A DNA stretch of 18,727 bases, taken from assembly GCA_964440605.1 (NCBI GenBank), contig CAYTSW010000047.1:1-18727 (forward strand), given 5' to 3'. Position 1 is the first letter of the stretch. The number at the start of each line of letters is the position of its first letter. Source of the DNA: CAYTSW01 sp964440605. Its GTDB lineage: Bacteria; Planctomycetota; Phycisphaerae; Phycisphaerales; UBA1924. The notes under the pieces were generated by a model that did no database searches, was not told where the DNA came from, and saw nothing but the letters and a program-made list of their open reading frames with translations. The position numbers and the translations under genes are program-made. Positions 7,512 through 15,585 of this stretch are shown piece by piece.

Positions 7512-8362
7512 CGGTTCTCTCCGTACAGACGCACGACCTCGACGCCGCGCTCACGCACCCACGCCGTCTTCTCCCACAGCACGTCCTCGATCGAGTTCGC
7601 CGAAAGGACCACCGCCTCCACGCCACGTTCGATGGCGTCATCGAGCGACAGCACCGGAAAGCCCCACAGGGTCGAGCCGTGCCGACGCGAGTCGTCGTCG
7701 ATCACACCCACCACTTCGACGGGCGGCTGCGCAAGCGCCTCGCCGACGACCCGCGTGTGCGTCCCGGCTCCGTAGATCGCGACCCGCGTGCGCCCGCGAT
7801 CGGCACACGCATCCAGCGCATCACGCATGCGCCCGGTCCACTGCTCGCGCCGCGGCGGCCCGCTCACACGCAAGTCCCACGCATCGATCAGCCCCTGCAT
7901 CGCATCAAAAAGCGCATCCGCGCACGGTTCACGCCCCCCCACTTCGATACCCCACAGCGACGCCGCAGCCTCCGGGTCACCGCACACCACGTCGTTGACC
8001 GCCGCGGCGCAGGCGCGTGCGCCCAACACCTCCCCGTGCGACGAAGGCTCGACGACCTCCCGCCACAGAAGGCGTGTGACCGTCTCGGCGTCGCACCAGA
8101 TCGTCCGCAGCCACAACACGGGAAGCACGGACGAGGCGGGCGCGCCCACCACCTCGACCACCTCGGGCGTCTTTCCCAAACCATCCATACATTCCGCCAG
8201 AACGTCCAGAGCGAGATCGTCCGGAACGCAGGCACCCTCGAGCACACCGGCCCAGCACGACGTCTCGCCCGGTGCGCACACGCCGAGCCGCACGTCGCCA
8301 TCCTCCTCCCCGCCGACGACGACTCTCAGAACGCCGCTCCCCTGTCCGGTCACACCCGCCAT
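7508..8362 (-). CDS. Protein of unknown function with C-terminal GAGxHT Rossmann-like module
   Basis: A 284-residue protein. I do not recognise residues 1-185: this region is Val/Ala-rich with several Cys and Trp, has no visible signal peptide or membrane segment, and shows no glycosyltransferase or methyltransferase motif. Residues 193-281 form the accessory module shared with two neighbours: VAIYGAGTHT (194-203), VVGVIDDD (217-224), WGFPVLS (233-239), VVLSA (251-255) and VEVVRLYGE (274-282). This copy is the closest of the three to PglD-type N-terminal domains (GAGxH ... IDDD ... GxPV), which bind UDP-sugars, but no left-handed beta-helix acyltransferase follows. I start at ATG 8362, 7 nt after a perfect AGGAGG; GTG 8365 is an alternative. 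It sits between two GT4 genes, overlapping the first by 1 bp (TGATG) and the second by 4 bp (ATGA). It may be a substrate-binding partner for the transferases; that is a guess. Confidence 0.75.
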   Translation of the reverse strand: MAGVTGQGSGVLRVVVGGEEDGDVRLGVCAPGETSCWAGVLEGACVPDDLALDVLAECMDGLGKTPEVVEVVGAPASSVLPVLWLRTIWCDAETVTRLLWREVVEPSSHGEVLGARACAAAVNDVVCGDPEAAASLWGIEVGGREPCADALFDAMQGLIDAWDLRVSGPPRREQWTGRMRDALDACADRGRTRVAIYGAGTHTRVVGEALAQPPVEVVGVIDDDSRRHGSTLWGFPVLSLDDAIERGVEAVVLSANSIEDVLWEKTAWVRERGVEVVRLYGENR

Positions 8363-9627
8363 CACATCACCTCCTGCATCGCGCGAGACGTGCGCGCGGA
8401 TCGCGCACCCGCCCAGATCCCACGCATCACCGCGCGAACCCGTGCGGCACGTTCCCGGCTCGGGACGCCCATCGCCCGCTCGTACACCGCGACCCGCTCC
8501 GCCGCGGTCCGGCGAGGATCGCACAGCGCACCGATCCGCTCGCGGCACGCCGTTCCAATACCCGAGAGTTCGTCCATGCCCATCGACATCACGCGGCGCA
8601 TCGCCCCGCCCAGACCCTCGTCGTCATCCGGATCGAACAGCCACCGCGGGTCGCCCAGCATTTCCTTGGCGCCGCCGGCGCTCGACGCGATCACCACGCG
8701 CGCGCACGCCATCGCCTCGGCGCACGCGTACGGGAAGTTGTCCCATCGCGAGGGAAGCACGAGACACGCCGCCTCGCGCAGCTCGGCGTGCACGCCCGCC
8801 TCGTCGAGCCCGCCCGTAAGCGTCACACGCTCGAGGCTCCCTCCGAAGCACGACAGCAGCGCACCGCTCATCAGCGCGCTGTCTTCGGCGAGCCGCGTGT
8901 CCGGTCCGACCAGCCGCAGTTCCCACTCGGGATGCGCCGCGCTCACCACACGCCACGACCTCGCGAGCGATTCCACGCCTTTACCGGGGTCCAGCCGACC
9001 CACGTACAGCATCCGCTTCCGCCCGATCGGCCCGGGGGCGTCCGGCAGCCGCAGCGGGTTTCTCACGACAACGGGCCGCTCGCTCAGCCCAAGCTCACGC
9101 TGCGCGACCTCGGCGTACGCCTCGGAAGGCGACACCACCGCGTCCGCGCACCGCACCGACATCGCCTCGAGCAGCGGCATCGCCCATCGCGATGCCTCGT
9201 GACCGCAGCGGATCGAGCCGATCCGATTAAGCGTCCGCCAGTTGCAGTGCAACGACGCTACGAGCGGCACGCTCGAACCGCCCAGCAGCCCCATCACCCC
9301 GAGCAGCGCGCCGGGAGCGAGCGACTCCGGATACTCGACCACGTCGATCCGCTCGCGGCGGACCAGTTCCGTGATCGTGCGCGCAGCGCAGAGCGGGAAG
9401 CCCAGACGCGTCGCCATCGTCTTATCGCCGGCACGCCCCGCGTCGATCCGCACCGTCGTCACCGGGCCGTCCGCTTCGTACGCTCGCTCCAGGCGATCGG
9501 ACTGCGGGCCGACCACCCACACGCGGTGCCCGAGCGACACTAGGGCGCGCGCGGCTTCGTGCACGTACGTCGCGACACCGTTGCGCGAGCCGGGCCGGAG
9601 CGAACTGGTGAGCAGCGCGATCCTCAC
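8362..9627 (-). CDS. GT4-family glycosyltransferase
   Basis: A 421-residue GT-B glycosyltransferase. The N-terminal domain opens with RIALLTSSLRPGSRNGVATY (2-21), the glycine-containing loop of GT4 acceptor domains, and continues with LVSLGHRVWVVGP (29-41). The donor domain has LYVGRLDPGKGVESL (207-221), a LRLVGPDT segment (238-245) and SRWDNFPYACAEAMA (293-307), where the family's EX7E first glutamate is replaced: the segment reads DNFPYACAE. The start GTG 9627 overlaps the TGA of the preceding gene (GTGA), and a purine-rich GGAGGAAGGGG lies upstream. It is similar in layout and motifs to the next GT4 gene upstream (9624-11000), notably the W-(D/E)-N-(F/Y)-P segment, so the pair may descend from a duplication. 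Confidence 0.87.
   Translation of the reverse strand: MRIALLTSSLRPGSRNGVATYVHEAARALVSLGHRVWVVGPQSDRLERAYEADGPVTTVRIDAGRAGDKTMATRLGFPLCAARTITELVRRERIDVVEYPESLAPGALLGVMGLLGGSSVPLVASLHCNWRTLNRIGSIRCGHEASRWAMPLLEAMSVRCADAVVSPSEAYAEVAQRELGLSERPVVVRNPLRLPDAPGPIGRKRMLYVGRLDPGKGVESLARSWRVVSAAHPEWELRLVGPDTRLAEDSALMSGALLSCFGGSLERVTLTGGLDEAGVHAELREAACLVLPSRWDNFPYACAEAMACARVVIASSAGGAKEMLGDPRWLFDPDDDEGLGGAMRRVMSMGMDELSGIGTACRERIGALCDPRRTAAERVAVYERAMGVPSRERAARVRAVMRGIWAGARSARTSRAMQEVM
8370..8375 (-). promoter_or_regulatory. Ribosome binding site (AGGAGG) of the 284-residue gene
   Basis: A perfect AGGAGG on the minus strand, 7 nt before ATG 8362, in the last codons of the upstream GT4 gene. It decides the start against a longer open frame reaching 8548 and is among the strongest binding sites in the cluster. 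Confidence 0.7.
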
Positions 9628-11000
9628 GCCACCGCCCCTTCCTCCGCCGCGGCCCGCTTGCTCAGCGGGGACGCGAAGGACCGCGCAGGCGCCGGCAGCC
9701 ACTCCGGACCGTCGTCACCGCTCGCGACGGCGCGGCCGACCCGCGAGAGATCGCGCCACGCCGCCAACCGCTCGGACGCGTCGGAACCGCTCGGACGCCG
9801 CAGGGCACGCGTGTACGCGTCGATCCGCGCCGCCGCGACTTGCCGTGGATCGCACTCCGCGAGGATGCGTTCCCGCCCAACGCGACCGCGATGCTCCAGC
9901 TCGTCGTCGTGCTCGCGCACAAGCGTCAGGATCGCCTGCGCGCACGCGTCGTGATCGCCCGTCGGGAAAACGAGGCCCGCTTCCGTCGCGCCGACCATCT
10001 CCCGCATGCCGCCCTCTGATGAGACAACCACAGGCCTGCCACGCTGCATCGCCTCGATGCAGGTGTTGGGATAGTTCTCCCAGAGGGACGGGACCACGCA
10101 CAGTGCGGCCTCGGCGATCTCCCGATCGAGTCGCGAGCGGTCCAGCCGCCCGAGAAATCGCACGCTCGTGCGCACGTCTGGCGGGATGATCGACTCGAGA
10201 TACGCCCGCACCGAGCCGCCGAATATCGGCGAACCCGTGTCGGCACCCGCCAAACGGAGTTCCACGCTCGGGCACGCACGCGCGACGCGCGTCCACGCAC
10301 GGATCAGCGGCTCGACGCCCTTGCGCGGCTCGATCCGGCCCATGTACAGCACACGCCGACCCCGGATTGGCGCTGTATCGCTGACTGCTGTGGGCACCGC
10401 GTACGGGATCACCGTCGGCATCACCGCCAACCTGTACCACCGCGCGACCCACTCGGCGATGAATCGCGACGGCGCGGTGACGAGGTCGGCGTGCGCCACC
10501 GAAAGACGTTCGCTCGCCATGTACGCCGCGAACACGGCGCGGGACGGCCCGGTCGAAACCGATCCCAGCCCCGCGAGCACCTCGGTCGGCGTGTGCAGGT
10601 GCACCACCGTCGCCGGTCGCTCACGCGTTACGCGGCCCATCGCCGTCATCGCGACGCCCGCCGCTTCGCACTCCGCGAACTCCGCGACGCTGATCGCGCC
10701 GCGGCGCCACAGCCGCATCACCGTGCGCGCCGCCTCGCAGGAGAAGCGAGCCGCCGCAGTCCCCCAGCCCGGCCCCGCTTGCACGAACGGGATGCGATGC
10801 ACCGTCACGCGTCCGTCGGTCTCCACGCGACCGCACGAAGCGTCGTGCGACTCGGTGATGACGTGCACGCTCACGCCCGCTTGCGCGAGCGCCGGCGCGA
10901 TGTGGCGCGCGTACGTGCCGATACCGCCGCCGAAGAACGGCGGGTACTCGCGGCTGACCAGCGCCACGCCACGCAGCTCGTTCGACCGCGCCCGGGTCAT
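9624..11000 (-). CDS. GT4-family glycosyltransferase
   Basis: A 458-residue GT-B glycosyltransferase. The acceptor domain starts with SREYPPFFGGGIGTYARH (16-33), a very typical GT4 glycine-rich loop, and has VVHLHTPTE (132-140), the mid-domain strand. The donor domain has VLYMGRIEPRKGVEPLI (217-233), a LRLAGADTGSP segment (249-259), VRFLGRLDRSRLDREIAEA (280-298) and SLWENYPNTCIEAMQRG (305-321), with an intact E(308)/E(316) EX7E pair. A roughly 60-residue C-terminal tail is Arg/Ala/Ser-rich and probably disordered. I chose ATG 11000 because it overlaps the CgeB-like gene's stop (ATGA); the longer open frame to 11378 would lie wholly inside that gene. It is the second gene of the operon. The substrate is not deducible. 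Confidence 0.87.
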   Translation of the reverse strand: MTRARSNELRGVALVSREYPPFFGGGIGTYARHIAPALAQAGVSVHVITESHDASCGRVETDGRVTVHRIPFVQAGPGWGTAAARFSCEAARTVMRLWRRGAISVAEFAECEAAGVAMTAMGRVTRERPATVVHLHTPTEVLAGLGSVSTGPSRAVFAAYMASERLSVAHADLVTAPSRFIAEWVARWYRLAVMPTVIPYAVPTAVSDTAPIRGRRVLYMGRIEPRKGVEPLIRAWTRVARACPSVELRLAGADTGSPIFGGSVRAYLESIIPPDVRTSVRFLGRLDRSRLDREIAEAALCVVPSLWENYPNTCIEAMQRGRPVVVSSEGGMREMVGATEAGLVFPTGDHDACAQAILTLVREHDDELEHRGRVGRERILAECDPRQVAAARIDAYTRALRRPSGSDASERLAAWRDLSRVGRAVASGDDGPEWLPAPARSFASPLSKRAAAEEGAVA

Positions 11001-13015
11001 GCGCACGCCCTCTCGTGTGCGCACCAGCCCACACGCTCGCCCACGAACGCTATGAGCCGCTGCGCGAAACGCTCCATCGAGCAGTGCTCGCCCACACGCG
11101 CCGAGGCGCCCGCGCTCGCACGCTCGCGCCAACCGGGCGTCTCGATCGCCGTCAGCACGCGTTTCTCGAGCTCGTCGCGCCCTGCGAACGTCAGCTCGGC
11201 GGGATCGCCCAGTAGATCCAGCATCTCGACCCGGCGCTCGAACAGGCCGTCGCTCACATCCTCCCCCGCCTGACTCGGCCCGACCAGCCCGAAGGGACGG
11301 TCGTACAGCATCGAGCGGCCCGCAACGCCGAGCACCTGCGCATCGCGCACGATCCGCATCAGCTCGGGGTGCTCGCACACCTGCCAGTGCGGCATCCGGT
11401 GGTACCAGTGCCAGGCCTGGGGCTCAAACCCCGACGCCATGAACGCCTCGATACGCTGGCGCAACACGCGGATCGACTCATCGGTGCTCCGCAGGCACAG
11501 CGGCAGGCCCCCGGCGAGCAGGCACTCGAAGACGCGCTGGTGCGCACACCCATACACCGAAGCGTGCAGGTGCACGCGCGAGGCACGATAGCTCTCTTGC
11601 AAGGCATCGCCGTGCTCCAGCGGGTCCGCGGCCCACCGCGACAGTTCGGGGTGACGCTCCCAGCCGCGTCCGTGAATCCGCAGCACCAGCCCGCGTTCCT
11701 CGGCGATCGACGCCGCCCAGCCCAGCATCCGGTGACGCAGGATCAGTTCGGCCATGGGGACGACGTACTGATGCAGCAACAAGTCGATCAGGCGTGCGTC
11801 GCCCGCCCGCCCGAAGGCGACGCTCAGCGCCCCAGCCGCTTCCTGCAACGCGACGCTCCGACCCGGCTCGCTCCACGCCTCGGTGATCGCCCGGACGCGC
11901 TCCCGGGCGTCCGACAGCGCGGGACCCGCCGTGGCGGGCAGGCCCGACTCGCGCACGAACCGGCCGTGCAGCGCATCAGCGGTTTCCGAACGATGGCTCG
12001 CATACGCGATGTCGCTGGTGAACAACCCGGGCTCGCGTCGGTCGTTGGTCATGAACTTCGCCGCCAGCGCCGGGACGGGGGTCTCCAGGCATGACGCCCG
12101 CGTGTACCCCAGACGCTCGGTCGCGCCGGGGATGACGTGACCGGCGAGGAAGTCCAGCGGCCCGGGCCGCCCACCCGTTCCGGTGATCAGGTGCGCCATC
12201 GCGTCCTGCACCCAGCAGACGTAAGGCCATCCCTCGGGCAGCGCGTCGCCGAAAGACGCCCGCGTGTAGTTGATCCCGATCACGAGGTCCGGGTCGATCT
12301 CCAACATGGCGCGCAGGTAGAAGGGCGTCGTCATCGTCGCCGTCGCGTCCGGTTCGATGAGCACGCTCGCGTCCAGCCCCATTGAGCGCAAGGCCGCCGC
12401 GAGGTCGTCGGCGGAGTGGCGCACGAAGGTGGAATAGCGCGACGTGAGCACGAGCGCTGAACCATGTGCGCCCCCCGCCGCCAGCGACTCGTAGCGCTCC
12501 CGCCAATGGTCGATGCCGCGCGCCGCCCAGAGCGCCGCGAGCTGGGCCCGGAGCGACCGGGTCAACGCCGCCTGCTCGTCGCCGAGCCCCCGCACCGCGT
12601 CGGCGATCGGCTGAACGAGTCGCTGCCCGCCGACGCCGCCGCACACCACGTGCTTCGGGAGCGACCGTTCGAGACGCGTCATGAACCACGCGCGGAAGTC
12701 CGCGACGCACGTCGGGCCCACGAACGTGCGCACACGCGTGGCCTCCGGCTGATCCGCACGCAGACCGACCGCGTCGCGCGCACGCGCCGCCACCGTTTCG
12801 TCGGGCTCGATCACGTACACCGGAGCCTCGAACCCGTCCGGGGTCGCGGGCAGCGCCGCGAGGACCGCCCCGAGCACCTCGGCGCGCTCAAGACCCGCGA
12901 CGACGATGCCGCGCACGCGTCCATCCGCCGGCGGGACGAACCCCGGAATGAGTTGTGCCAGAGGGTGCGCCGAGCCACCACGCCCGACCGCGCCGTCACC
13001 ACGCGTTGAGTGCAT
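10997..13015 (-). CDS. CgeB-like glycosyltransferase, first gene of the seven-gene operon
   Basis: A 672-residue protein. The C-terminal half resembles the CgeB / Glyco_trans_1_2 group of GT-B proteins: RIHGRGWERHPEL (446-458), then YRASRVHLHASVYGC (476-490) and HQRVFECLLAGGLPLCL (492-508), the segment characteristic of the group. The central part has a Rossmann-like half with DLVIGINYTR (243-252) and CWVQDAMAHL (267-276). The N-terminal 120 residues contain PVYVIEPDETVAARA (65-79) and RTFVGPT (96-102), a pattern I associate with N-terminal domains of Maf-type glycosyltransferases; that link is tentative. I start at ATG 13015: it gives a clean N-terminus and leaves a promoter space, although only a weak binding site is seen. 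It is transcribed divergently from the GT2 at 13147. A plausible role is adding sugar to a protein or surface glycan. Confidence 0.72.
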   Translation of the reverse strand: MHSTRGDGAVGRGGSAHPLAQLIPGFVPPADGRVRGIVVAGLERAEVLGAVLAALPATPDGFEAPVYVIEPDETVAARARDAVGLRADQPEATRVRTFVGPTCVADFRAWFMTRLERSLPKHVVCGGVGGQRLVQPIADAVRGLGDEQAALTRSLRAQLAALWAARGIDHWRERYESLAAGGAHGSALVLTSRYSTFVRHSADDLAAALRSMGLDASVLIEPDATATMTTPFYLRAMLEIDPDLVIGINYTRASFGDALPEGWPYVCWVQDAMAHLITGTGGRPGPLDFLAGHVIPGATERLGYTRASCLETPVPALAAKFMTNDRREPGLFTSDIAYASHRSETADALHGRFVRESGLPATAGPALSDARERVRAITEAWSEPGRSVALQEAAGALSVAFGRAGDARLIDLLLHQYVVPMAELILRHRMLGWAASIAEERGLVLRIHGRGWERHPELSRWAADPLEHGDALQESYRASRVHLHASVYGCAHQRVFECLLAGGLPLCLRSTDESIRVLRQRIEAFMASGFEPQAWHWYHRMPHWQVCEHPELMRIVRDAQVLGVAGRSMLYDRPFGLVGPSQAGEDVSDGLFERRVEMLDLLGDPAELTFAGRDELEKRVLTAIETPGWRERASAGASARVGEHCSMERFAQRLIAFVGERVGWCAHERACA

Positions 13016-13071
13016 GCGAGTCGTATCGGGCTCTTGTGCGCCGGCGGTGCAAGAATCGCCGATGGTGCCCA

Positions 13072-13089
13072 GGGCACGTACGCGTGCCC
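13072..13089. repeat. 18-bp inverted repeat in the divergent promoter region (possible operator)
   Basis: GGGCACG-TACG-CGTGCCC: two perfect 7-bp arms around a 4-bp centre that is not self-complementary in full. It lies 57 bp before the CgeB-like start and 58 bp before the GT2 start, almost exactly midway in the 131-bp spacer. That position suits an operator acting on both directions. A possible minus-strand -35, TTGCAC (13047-13052), lies beside it with a poor -10 about 18 bp on. Binding by a regulator is inference. Confidence 0.4.
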
Positions 13090-13146
13090 CGCCATCAAGG
13101 GGACAAGTCACGCCACGCCCGCAACAGGGGTGCTCGACGCTACACC

Positions 13147-14169
13147 GTGTTGACCTCGACCGATCATCCCGACATCAGCGTGCTGATCCCCACGAGGGGA
13201 CGCCCGGAGCAGCTCCGCGCCTGTCTCGAGAGCCTGGCGAACCAGCACGACGCACCCGCCTTCGAAGTGCTCGTGGGCGTGGACGACGCGGCCAACCAGC
13301 CGGGACCCAAGGTGCCGCCCCGCCTCGCCGAGGCCGGCCGACTCATTGACTTCGGGGATGTCGGGTACATCTCTATCCGCCGCCGCCTCCTTCGTGAGGC
13401 CCGAGCCCCGATCGCGCTCTCCTTGAACGACGATGTCGTCTGCGACGAGCACCTGCTGCGACGGCATGCCGAGGCGCACGCGGCGTCTTCACGCCCCGCC
13501 CTTGTCGCCGGCCGCGCGCCCTGGGCTCCCGTCGAGCACCCCACGCTGTTCGACGGGATGGTGCAGACGACCGCGATGGTCTTCCTGCCCCCCGAGCACG
13601 CGACGAGTGCGGACCCCCTCGCGACGACGTTCCGCCACTGCTTCGGACTCAACCTGTCCGCGCCGACCGCCTTTGCGCTCGAAGCCGGTGGCTTCCCCGA
13701 TCTCAAGCAGACCTACGGCTACGACGACATCGAACTCGCCTTCCGACTGCGCGACCACGGCGCCGCGCTGCTGCATGCGCCGCACGCGATCGTGACCCAC
13801 CATCACCGGATGACGCCGCGCGACCTGCACCGGCGCGAGTATCTGCTCGGGCGCTCGGCCGTGCGGTACGCCGCATTCAACCCCGCGTTCGTGCTAAACG
13901 TGTTCGGGCGCGACGTGCGCACGGACGCCGAGCACGCGTACGCCGAGCAGTCGCTCCAGCACGAGCGGCGGGACGCCGAGCGCGCCGAGCGGCACCTGCT
14001 CGCCTTCGCGGATCACCCCGTGGAGTCCGCGTCCGCCGACCTGCTTTGCACCCTCGCCGACGCCTGGCTGCCGCTCAAGCGTTACCTCTGGCGCTGGGGC
14101 GCCCACGACGAACGCGCGGGCGTCGAGCATCGCTGGTCGCTGCTGAGCGAAGCTCCAGCGTTGCCCTGA
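13147..14169 (+). CDS. GT2-family glycosyltransferase
   Basis: A 340-residue GT-A glycosyltransferase. The opening strand and loop are ISVLIPTRGRPEQL (10-23). LNDDVVCDEHLL (93-104) carries the metal/nucleotide-sugar aspartates, and YGYDDIELAFRLRDHG (190-205) is the late acidic motif, with Asp-Asp where most family members have Glu-Asp. VTHHH (216-220) matches a His often found near the end of the domain. The C-terminal 100 residues are helical with no membrane segment. The start is uncertain: GTG 13147 is the best placed codon (TTG 13150 follows it directly), with only a distant AGGGGTG as a possible binding site. The open frame extends to 12955, but that would overlap the divergent CgeB-like gene. 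It ends exactly where the convergent serS stop begins, with no room for a terminator. Confidence 0.87.
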   Translation: MLTSTDHPDISVLIPTRGRPEQLRACLESLANQHDAPAFEVLVGVDDAANQPGPKVPPRLAEAGRLIDFGDVGYISIRRRLLREARAPIALSLNDDVVCDEHLLRRHAEAHAASSRPALVAGRAPWAPVEHPTLFDGMVQTTAMVFLPPEHATSADPLATTFRHCFGLNLSAPTAFALEAGGFPDLKQTYGYDDIELAFRLRDHGAALLHAPHAIVTHHHRMTPRDLHRREYLLGRSAVRYAAFNPAFVLNVFGRDVRTDAEHAYAEQSLQHERRDAERAERHLLAFADHPVESASADLLCTLADAWLPLKRYLWRWGAHDERAGVEHRWSLLSEAPALP

Positions 14170-15579
14170 CTAGCGCGGCTCGATCACCTCACGCCCGTGC
14201 ATGTAGGGCCGCAGCGCATCGGGCACGCGCACAGTGCCGTCCTCCTGCTGGTACATCTCCAGCAGCGGGATGAGGAAGCGCGGGCTGGCGAGCACGGTGT
14301 TGTTGAGCGAGTGGCAGAAGACGGTCTTTTTACCGGTGGATTCGCCGCGGTAGCGCATGTTCAGGCGTCGGCACTGGAAGTCGTACAGACGCGACGCCGA
14401 GTGCGTCTCGCCGTACGCGCCCGTCGGCTTGCCGTTGTCGCCCAACTCGCCGCGGCTGGGCATCCAGCACTCGATGTCGACCATGTCCGCGTTCTTCTCG
14501 CCCAGATCGCCCGTGCAGCATTGCAGCAGCCGGTACGGCAACTCGAGACGCTCGAGCAGGCCCGTGACAATCCCGATCATGTGCTGGTGCCACCGCCGGC
14601 TCTCGGCTTCGTCGGCCCGGCAGATGACCACCTGCTCCACCTTGTCGAACTGGTGGATGCGATACAGCCCCGCGGTGTCGCGGCCCGCGGCCCCGGCTTC
14701 GCGCCGGAAGCACGTGCTCACCGTCGCCAGCTTCAGGGGCAGTTGCTCTTCCTCAAGGATCTCGTCGGCGTGCAGGCTCATCAGGCCGACCTCGCCCGTG
14801 CCCGTGAGGTAGAGGTCATGCGCGCCGCCGCGGCTGGTCTCGCCGACGCGGTAGGTCTGCTCCTTGCCGCCCGGGAAGAAGCCCGTTCCCTCCAACGCGC
14901 TCTCGCGCACGATGACGGGGACCGACACCGGTGTGAACCCGTGCTCGTGGACGATGGTGTCCATCGCCAGCCGAAGCAGCGCCTGGTGCAGCAGCATGCC
15001 GTCGCCCGTGAGCATGTAGCTGCGCGAGCCGGCGATCTTCACGCCGCGCTCGAAGTCCGCCAGACCCAACGACTGCACGAGGTCCATGTGGTCGCGCGGC
15101 ACAAGGCCCTTGTTCTGTTCAAAGGTCTTGCTCTCGTCCCACCAGCCCGGGCTCCAGCGGGAGATCTCGACGTTGTCGTCCGACGATTCGCCGTCGGGCA
15201 CGTCCTCGTCCGGGGGCTGCGGGATGCGCAGCAACAGGCTCCGCAGCTCGGGCTCGACTCCGCCGACGGCTTCGTCGAGTTCCTGGATCCGCTCCTTGAG
15301 CCGGGCCGGCTGGGCGCGGAGCTCCTCCAGCTCGCGCTGAATCGCTGCCCGCTCATCGCCCTCGGCCTGCTTGAGGCGACCCGAGAGCTGGCCCATCTTG
15401 GGCCCGCTCTCCTTGGCGAGCTTCTTCTGCTCGGCCCGCAGGTTCTCCTGTTCGGTGCGCAGCGACCGCACGCGCTCGTCGAGCACGAGCACGCGGTCGA
15501 TCTCGACGTGCATGCGTTTGCGGGCGGCGCCGCGCTTGAAGTGGTTCGGGTCCGTCCGAAGGGCCTTGAGGTCGATCAT
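14170..15579 (-). CDS. serS: Seryl-tRNA synthetase
   Basis: Charges tRNA-Ser (and the precursor of Sec-tRNA) with serine in the cytoplasm. The 469-residue product has the family layout: an N-terminal antiparallel coiled coil (about 28-105, Lys/Glu/Arg/Leu-rich) that contacts the long variable arm of tRNA-Ser, then a class II catalytic core. Visible core elements are the TxE motif in LTGTGEV (258-264), motif 2 CFRREAG (290-296), DFQCRRLNMRYRG (400-412) and motif 3 around NNTVLASPRFLIPLLE (426-441) with its conserved Arg434. Motif 3 deviates from the common NGSGLAVGRTLVAILE form, and the serine-site TAEV is TGEV here. I start at ATG 15579; the frame is open further upstream but that would run into the terminator and RNA. 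No Shine-Dalgarno sequence is seen. The gene is alone on its strand between the structured RNA and a convergent GT2 gene. Confidence 0.97.
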   Translation of the reverse strand: MIDLKALRTDPNHFKRGAARKRMHVEIDRVLVLDERVRSLRTEQENLRAEQKKLAKESGPKMGQLSGRLKQAEGDERAAIQRELEELRAQPARLKERIQELDEAVGGVEPELRSLLLRIPQPPDEDVPDGESSDDNVEISRWSPGWWDESKTFEQNKGLVPRDHMDLVQSLGLADFERGVKIAGSRSYMLTGDGMLLHQALLRLAMDTIVHEHGFTPVSVPVIVRESALEGTGFFPGGKEQTYRVGETSRGGAHDLYLTGTGEVGLMSLHADEILEEEQLPLKLATVSTCFRREAGAAGRDTAGLYRIHQFDKVEQVVICRADEAESRRWHQHMIGIVTGLLERLELPYRLLQCCTGDLGEKNADMVDIECWMPSRGELGDNGKPTGAYGETHSASRLYDFQCRRLNMRYRGESTGKKTVFCHSLNNTVLASPRFLIPLLEMYQQEDGTVRVPDALRPYMHGREVIEPR

Positions 15580-15585
15580 GCGCGG

